In this document: piece by piece, positions 59,301-64,000 of the stretch | How positions within the stretch are numbered: position 1 is the first letter of the stretch | Layout: each line of letters starts with the position of its first letter | NCBI GenBank assembly: GCA_004335835.1 | Contig: RWJK01001509.1 | Span: 131,286 to 195,285 of the forward strand | Direction: 5' to 3' | DNA: 64,000 nt | Source: Scenedesmus sp. ARA3 | Lineage: Eukaryota > Chlorophyta > Chlorophyceae > Sphaeropleales > Scenedesmaceae | The notes under the pieces: model-generated | The model's database searches: none | What the model saw: the letters and a program-made list of their open reading frames with translations, nothing else | Told to the model about the DNA's origin: nothing | Program-made: the position numbers and the translations under genes

Positions 59301-61947
59301 GCGCAGCAGGCAGCCCTTCACATCTTCCTCGAAGAACGGCTCGCCGTGCCAGGCTTCCAAGTCGCTGCGGCGCAGCGTGATGGAGAGCACCTCGTCCAGC
59401 GTCGCGCGCTCCTCGCTCTCCTGCAAGCATACAGCAAGCATGAAACAAGGTTTGGCAGTTGCGAGCGGCTGTGCTTGGGTGTGTGTCTCGTGCGCGGCCG
59501 ATTGGAAGAAGATATGCACCTCTTCCAGCGACGTGCGCTCCTCGCGCTCCTGCAAGGGGTGCGGATGGTGCAAGCAGTGTGAACGATGCGTGCAGAAGAT
59601 GTGACGCTGTGCAGCTCCTCGCTGTCTGCAAGGGGTGCGGCAGGTTTGCAACAGCCGTGTCAGTTGTGAGCCACATGCACCGTCCACGTCCTCTTCAGAC
59701 AGCCCCGTCCTGCCAGGCTTCCTGCATCGCACGCTCCTCACTCTCCTGCAAGGGGTCCAGCCAAGGTGTGCAAGCACTGAGCAGGAAGAAGTTCAACAGT
59801 ACAAGCCGGCCGGCGTCAGTCGTCATTGACGCTGCTCAGGACCTGCAAGACGGCGCGCGCTTCGGATTCTTGCAAGTGGTGCGGATTTTTTTTGCCAGCG
59901 ATGCATCGTGCCGCATGGTGTGTTGCGTGTCTGTTGCATTGTCATGTGCGTGCCAGCTTTCCCCACCACTGCTGTAACCTGCACCCCTGTTGCTTTACAA
60001 TAAACATCAGCTGGCACCTCAAGTTCCTGCCCCAGTGGCGCACCTCATAGGAGCCTGCCCCCTCATCATACACCTCTGTGCGTGTGCCCAGCTGCCCGGC
60101 AGCCCTGTCTGCTGCTGCTGCTGCCTCCTCCTCTTCCTCCTCCTCCTCTGCTTCTAGCTCCTGCAGCTCATCACTGTCCTCGGCTTCTAAGGAGGCATCT
60201 GCGAGCATCAACACACAACAACAGACACAACAAAAAACCGTTGGCGTTACTAACTGCAGCAAGACAGCGGTCAGCAGATGACCCTAAAAAAAAAAGGGCC
60301 ACGCTAGCAGCTGCGCTAGCTCGTTATATCAAGAGAACACATGCAGCAGCAATGTGAGTGCACACACACATTGCTGCTCATGCAGCGTGGTTGCTTGAGT
60401 GCTGCCTTGACTATCTGCTGTGGCTACCTGTCTCCGAGGCCATCTTGTGCTTGCAGGAGCTTGCCTAGAACTTTTCGCAGTCGCTGTTCAGCGCTGCGCC
60501 CGGCTGCTTCTTGGCATCACAATCCTGAACGTGCACTGTAGCTTCTGACCTGCTGCAGCTGCTGCCACCCCCAGCTAGTCCACTGCCCCCAGAAGCCGCC
60601 TGACGTACATAATTCACTGCTATCACTGCTGCTGCATGCTGCGGATCTGCCAACCTGCAGCACAATCGACGATGCTGCCCCTTGCTTACTGCCCCTGGCT
60701 GCACTGCACATGCAGCAGCGCCCGCTACCCCCCACCCACCAGACTCCTCTGCCTCTTCTTCCTCCTCCTGCTCCTCATCTTCCTCATCCTGCTGCTGCCG
60801 CTTCTTCCGGCTGCGCTCTGCTTTCTCCTCCTCCTGCTGCTTCTTCTTCTGCCGCTCCTCGCGCTGCGCATGCGCTGCTGCGATGCGGCCGATGGCAGAG
60901 TCGGTGCCTGTCTGTGTGCGGGGGCGGCGCGATGAGGCGCGCACCTCCACCTGCAGATGCAGTGAGATGCGGCAATCATGCAGTTAAGCGGCACAAAGGT
61001 GCAGGTAAGCAGGCAGGGTGCAGCGCTTGAATGCAGGTGATGCAGAAAGGGCGAGAGAAAGAGGTGCAGAAGCGGTGAGTGCAGATGTGCGGTTGCTGAC
61101 AGCGTGGATGCTAAAATGCGCTGCAAGAGCTGCAGTTGCTGAGGATAGAGAGGCACCGATCAGCTGCGTTCTCACCCACACAGAAGCTGGCGGCATGGCA
61201 TGCAGCTGTGAGGTTCGAGCAGGTGCAACTGCTGTTCACGTCCTTTTGGCAACCGTGCTTGAATGATGCAGCGTCCATTCCAAGTCCACAGAACAAGCTA
61301 CACATGACAGGCAGCTGCCCAGCACTGCTAGACTGTACTCATGGCAGCATAGAAGCTGGTGATGCTGCCGTTATTGCTGCTACATGAGCGTCTGGCTGCT
61401 ACTGCTGCTGTGGCTGTTTACAGAACACCTGCTGCGACCTGTCTGATATACCACAGCTGTTGCACGCAGCAGTGATACTGTGCATGCGCAGCAGTGCATC
61501 AAAAGCTGTTTAACTTTCAGCTCCCTATCAGTTTGGCACAACAAGTTGCCCGTGTCACCCCACGAAACAGGGTATGGCCTTGCTACTGCTGCTGCTGTTG
61601 CTGCTGCTCACCTGCTCTGCCTCCTTGCGGACTTGGGTGAGCACTTGCTGGCGTTCTCGCTGTCTCTGTAGGATTTCTTCCCGCTCAAACAGGTACATCT
61701 CACGCTCCAGCTCATTCATGCCCTCCAGCTTGGCCCGCTCCTCAGCATCCATCCCGTCATCATCTGATTCCGAGTCATCGCTGTCCGCTGCTGCTGCCCT
61801 GCGCTTAGGTGCAGGTTTTTGCTGCCGTGCTGGGCGTTCCTCCTCATCCTCAGAGTCATCTGCCTTCCGGTTGCGCTTTTTGCCTGCTGCTTTGCTGCCT
61901 CTGCCCGTCACCAGCAGCAGCTCCTCGTCGTCAAAGTCCTCATCCAT
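56388..61947 (-). CDS. RTF1: RTF1 / VIP5, Paf1-complex subunit with Plus3 domain, 10 exons
   Basis: Nuclear transcription-elongation factor; in the Paf1 complex it promotes histone H2B ubiquitination and links Spt5 to chromatin. Exons (minus): 61947-61612, 60950-60740, 60198-60044, 59420-59212, 58925-58832, 58543-58416, 58012-57860, 57542-57335, 57139-56909, 56585-56388; phases close, 640 aa. The acidic N-terminus (MDEDFDDEELLLVTG) is followed by the RTF1-typical MNELEREMYLFEREE. Next come a basic/acidic coiled stretch and the Plus3 domain from about residue 235: SITLRRSDLEAWHGEPFFEE, VKGCLLRI, ISDIVTR, RTRKWLHMDD, VFRHQM. Then helices VSNSAVTQAEYDKALAKAQ and YNAVLVKQLLDRKR, and the C-terminal TLDDWKRKM. 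The human protein ends in a comparable LEDYKKRR motif. Several introns carry copies of exon edges. Confidence 0.93.
57225..57270 (-). repeat. Copy of RTF1 exon 9 5' region in intron 8
   Basis: Bases 57228-57265 resemble 57099-57139 (shared TGCCAGA and GGGCCCACGC blocks), at an offset of about 128 bases. Strongly decayed. Confidence 0.6.
58080..58260. repeat. Intronic tandem duplication, about 93 bases
   Basis: TTGCAGCACTGTTGCTGCCAG-like and GGTTGCTGATCACTGACC-like blocks each occur twice with the same offset, inside RTF1 intron 6. Confidence 0.7.
58510..58775 (-). repeat. Three copies of RTF1 exon 6 5' edge
   Basis: The real edge is at 58543. Copies lie at about 58620-58655 and 58728-58763, offsets 108-109 bases. 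Each keeps GTCAGCAACAGCG followed by coding-like sequence. The copy nearest the exon has an acceptor changed to CCGG. Confidence 0.9.
59395..59885 (-). repeat. Real plus four copies of RTF1 exon 4 5' edge
   Basis: The real acceptor TTGCAG|GAGAGCGAGGAGCG is at 59420. Similar CTTGCAG|GAGCGCGAGGAGCG edges occur near 59552, 59627, 59748 and 59868. Some include longer matches into the exon (for example LEEVHIF against LDEVLSI; CCTGCCAGGCTTCC shared). Confidence 0.85.
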
Positions 61948-62428
61948 TGCTCAATGATACTTATACCACTTTATAGCCGATGCAGGAACGATCTGAGCTA
62001 CACAGGCAGCTGTGGCAAGCAGAAGCTGTGTTGGCACCAGAATGGTGCTGTCTGCTGCACCAGTGTGCACCACTTATTCCTTGTACACAAACACTTCTTG
62101 AACTTGCAAGACCATGACCACTGGACTCCTTCAAAGGCAGTATGCACTTTACACACTGCTAGGCCACTCAGTGCTGTGTCCTGGGCCGCTGTTCACTGTG
62201 TTACTGACATTCATTGTAGCAGAAACCCTTGTCACATCAACCCACACCCACGCAGCATACTGACGACAGCCTCGGAACTGTATGTCCTGCTGCAACACCA
62301 TTACTCAAAAACTGCCCGTGTCCAACCTGCAGCACTCGGCTCTGCTGCAAGCACGCACTACATCTCCCAACCACCAGTGAACTGACTAAATACAATTGGT
62401 TGGTGATTCTGTCATAACTGACGTGTAC
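61948..62428. other. Intergenic between RTF1 5' end and recA-like 3' end
   Basis: Short spacer of about 480 bases with the RTF1 promoter. No element recognised. Confidence 0.5.
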
Positions 62429-63348
62429 TTATGCGCTCTTGACATCATCTTCATCATCACTCTCAGGGCCAGCAGCAGCAGGGCCATCAGCATCCAGCGC
62501 TGCTTCTAGCGCAGCAGGGTCCTGCAAGGCCTTGCGCACCAGCCCGGTCAGCTCTGACCGCAGCGCCTCATCTCCTGCAAGCCGTGCACTGGCCGCATCC
62601 CTGCCATGGCCCAACTTCTGCTCCCTGCAGCAGCAGCAGCAGCAGCAGCAGAGGCAGCACAGCAGCAGAAGTGACAATTGTCGCTGCCAAGAAGAGTTTG
62701 AACTTCGCTGTTTGCATGCACCTGTAGTCATCAGCATCTTAGCAATCGTGTCGTTGACCAAGCAAGCGCAATGACGCCAGGCTGCCTCCAGTGATAAAAT
62801 GACAGTGCTAGTAGTACTGTGAGCCCTTGGCAGTCACGCCGTGATCGGCGGCCGATGACAAGGACCCTGTCCTGGTTGGCAACAACGGGCAAATCGGGCA
62901 ATTGTTTTGTCGAGTAAGCCAGGCCAATAACCCCAAGCTGCTCACTTGTAGTAGTAGTGCAAGCCCTTGGCAGTCAACATGGACAAGGTCAAACATAGAC
63001 ACATAGGACGTTCATGTCCTCAAGTTGGCCAGGCCGCTCACTTGTAGTAGTAGTGCGAGCCTTTGGCAGTCACAATGCCCAGCAGCTCGCAGGCCTCCAG
63101 CAGCGTGGCGTTCATGTCAATGCCCTTGTTGAACTGGATGATGAACTCCGCTGACCTGCAGCCACGCAGATTGGCACAGGGTCTACATCAGTTGGGCAAC
63201 CCCAGCGCCAAAATCCTGCTGCTCCTGCTCTAGAAACCGTTGCAAGCCATCTTGTGCGCAGCTGTAGGGCGGTGCCACCTTGTTCTCGACCACCTAGGCC
63301 TGTACATTCACCCCAAAAGTGGGCAGAAAAAGGCCAGGCAGCACAATT

Positions 63349-63384
<36 letters not shown>

Positions 63385-63785
63385 TTATGACAGACCGGGT
63401 CACCTGTAGGGCGGTGCCACCTTGTTCTTGACCACCTTGGCCTTCCAACCCACGCCAATTGTGGCCAGCAAAGGCCAGGCAGGTAGCCAGCAAGACGCAT
63501 TCGGCATATGCAACAGTTACTCTGAGGTAACCCCCAGTAGCAGCCAAAAAGCGAACCTGTACGGCGGCGCCACTTGTTCTTGACCACCTTGGCGGTCACG
63601 CGCACCCCTGTCTCCACCTTGTCAGGGCCCATCACCTTCCCCCAACCACACACACATGCACTCAACAGCCAGCTAGCCAACAGGGCTCCTGCCAGGTGTG
63701 AAGCAGCTGGACCCCAAGCCAAACCCAAGACAGCCCAGACCTGTCCCACGTAAAGGAATGTCCCGTTTGCAATCCCAGCCCCACA

Positions 63786-63822
<37 letters not shown>

Positions 63823-63937
63823 AGCCAGACAGCCAGCCAGCCAGCGCACCTGTAAGGCGGCACCACCTTGTTCTTGACCACCTTGGCCTGTACATTCAAC
63901 CCGAAAGTTGCCAGCAAAAGGCCAGGCAGCATTTTTG

Positions 63938-63969
<32 letters not shown>

Positions 63970-64000
63970 TTATGACAGACCGGGTCACCTGTAGGGCGGT
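62429..64000 (-). CDS. RecA-like recombinase (organelle type), 3' part; gene runs off the right edge
   Basis: Bacterial-type RecA, in algae and plants usually nuclear-encoded and targeted to plastid or mitochondrion for DNA recombination and repair. Certain exons (minus): 63155-63042 reads SAEFIIQFNKGIDMNATLL and ends GIVTAKGSHYYYK; 62624-62429 reads EQKLGHGRDAASARL, then LTGLVRKALQD and an acidic tail before the stop. This matches the RecA C-terminal region (AEF...GI...; GxGR). Upstream, one long piece near 63640-63560 reads VMGPDKVETGVRVTAKVVKNK but is frameshifted just after. Several 38-base copies reading AKVVKNKVAPPYR follow. The true joint may use the internal AAG|GTGGTC of the long piece as donor and the copy at 63403-63430 as the next exon, but this is uncertain. 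The core ATPase domain lies outside the window. Confidence 0.88.
62806..63075 (-). repeat. Three copies of a recA-like exon 3' edge with donor
   Basis: The real end (VTAKGSHYYYK, donor at 63041) is followed in the intron by a copy at about 62943-62980 (LTAKGLHYYYK with GTGAGC) and a decayed one at about 62806-62848 (VTAKGSQYY then stop, donor lost). Confidence 0.92.
63262..64000 (-). repeat. Five copies of a 38-base recA-like mini-exon (AKVVKNKVAPPYR)
   Basis: Copies near 63262-63301 (stop, donor lost), 63408-63446 (intact), 63556-63597 (one base missing, but longest upstream coding), 63849-63887 (intact, with its own TGTACAG acceptor and GTGCGC donor, V for A), and one starting at 63986 that runs off the edge. 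Spacers share AAGGCCAGGCAG-type sequence and CTG arrays. Confidence 0.9.

Overview
The window is nuclear DNA from a eukaryote, most likely a chlorophyte green alga. I infer this from compact multi-exon genes with GT-AG introns, very dense CAG/CTG trinucleotide runs both in coding regions (poly-Gln, poly-Ala) and in introns, a plant-type AP2/ERF factor, a plant BOR1-like borate transporter, a FRA1-like kinesin-4, and TGTAA motifs about 90-150 bases after several stop codons (a typical chlorophyte poly(A) signal). The repeat style resembles Sphaeropleales/Scenedesmaceae, but that is a guess. No CRISPR, operon, rRNA or convincing tRNA was seen.

Layout. 1-1850 (-): 3' part of an unknown Ser/Gln-rich gene that runs off the left edge. 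3550-8872 (-): sodium:solute symporter, 12 exons including an 11-base microexon. 9791-12216 (-): SLC35F/EamA-type transporter, 5 exons with one GC-AG intron. 12472-12711 (-): small Tyr-rich ORF, head to head with an AP2/ERF transcription factor (12829-16606, +). 18148-21276 (-): FEN1 flap endonuclease, head to head with a BOR1/SLC4 transporter (21775-27014, +). 28626-32966 (+): secreted subtilisin-like protease. 37930-41985 (+): FAD-dependent monooxygenase. 43484-55419 (-): a 22-exon FRA1/KIF4-type kinesin-4. 56388-61947 (-): RTF1, a Paf1-complex subunit with a Plus3 domain. 62429-64000 (-): 3' part of an organelle-type RecA. I built exon models by hand; in every complete gene the phases close and the summed length is a multiple of three.

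Main observation. In at least six genes (FEN1, monooxygenase, kinesin, RTF1, RecA, subtilase) the edge of an exon together with its splice site has been copied, once to four times, into the adjacent intron. Copies usually lie about 90-135 bases apart and show graded decay (stops, lost GT, frameshifts). FEN1 has such copies at four splice junctions. RecA has an array of copies of one 38-base mini-exon. This looks like a recurrent process of exon-edge tandem duplication that lengthens introns and may create decoy, alternative or new splice sites. A second recurrent feature is that CTG arrays on the sense strand form the pyrimidine tract of many 3' splice sites.

The genes have unrelated functions (transport, DNA repair, transcription, cytoskeleton, proteolysis) and show no pathway clustering. 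Intergenic stretches at 1861-3549, 16607-18147, 27015-28625, 32967-37929 and 42316-43483 hold nothing I can call as a gene. One 50-base N gap (36683-36732) and single Ns (19043, 42311) mark assembly uncertainty.
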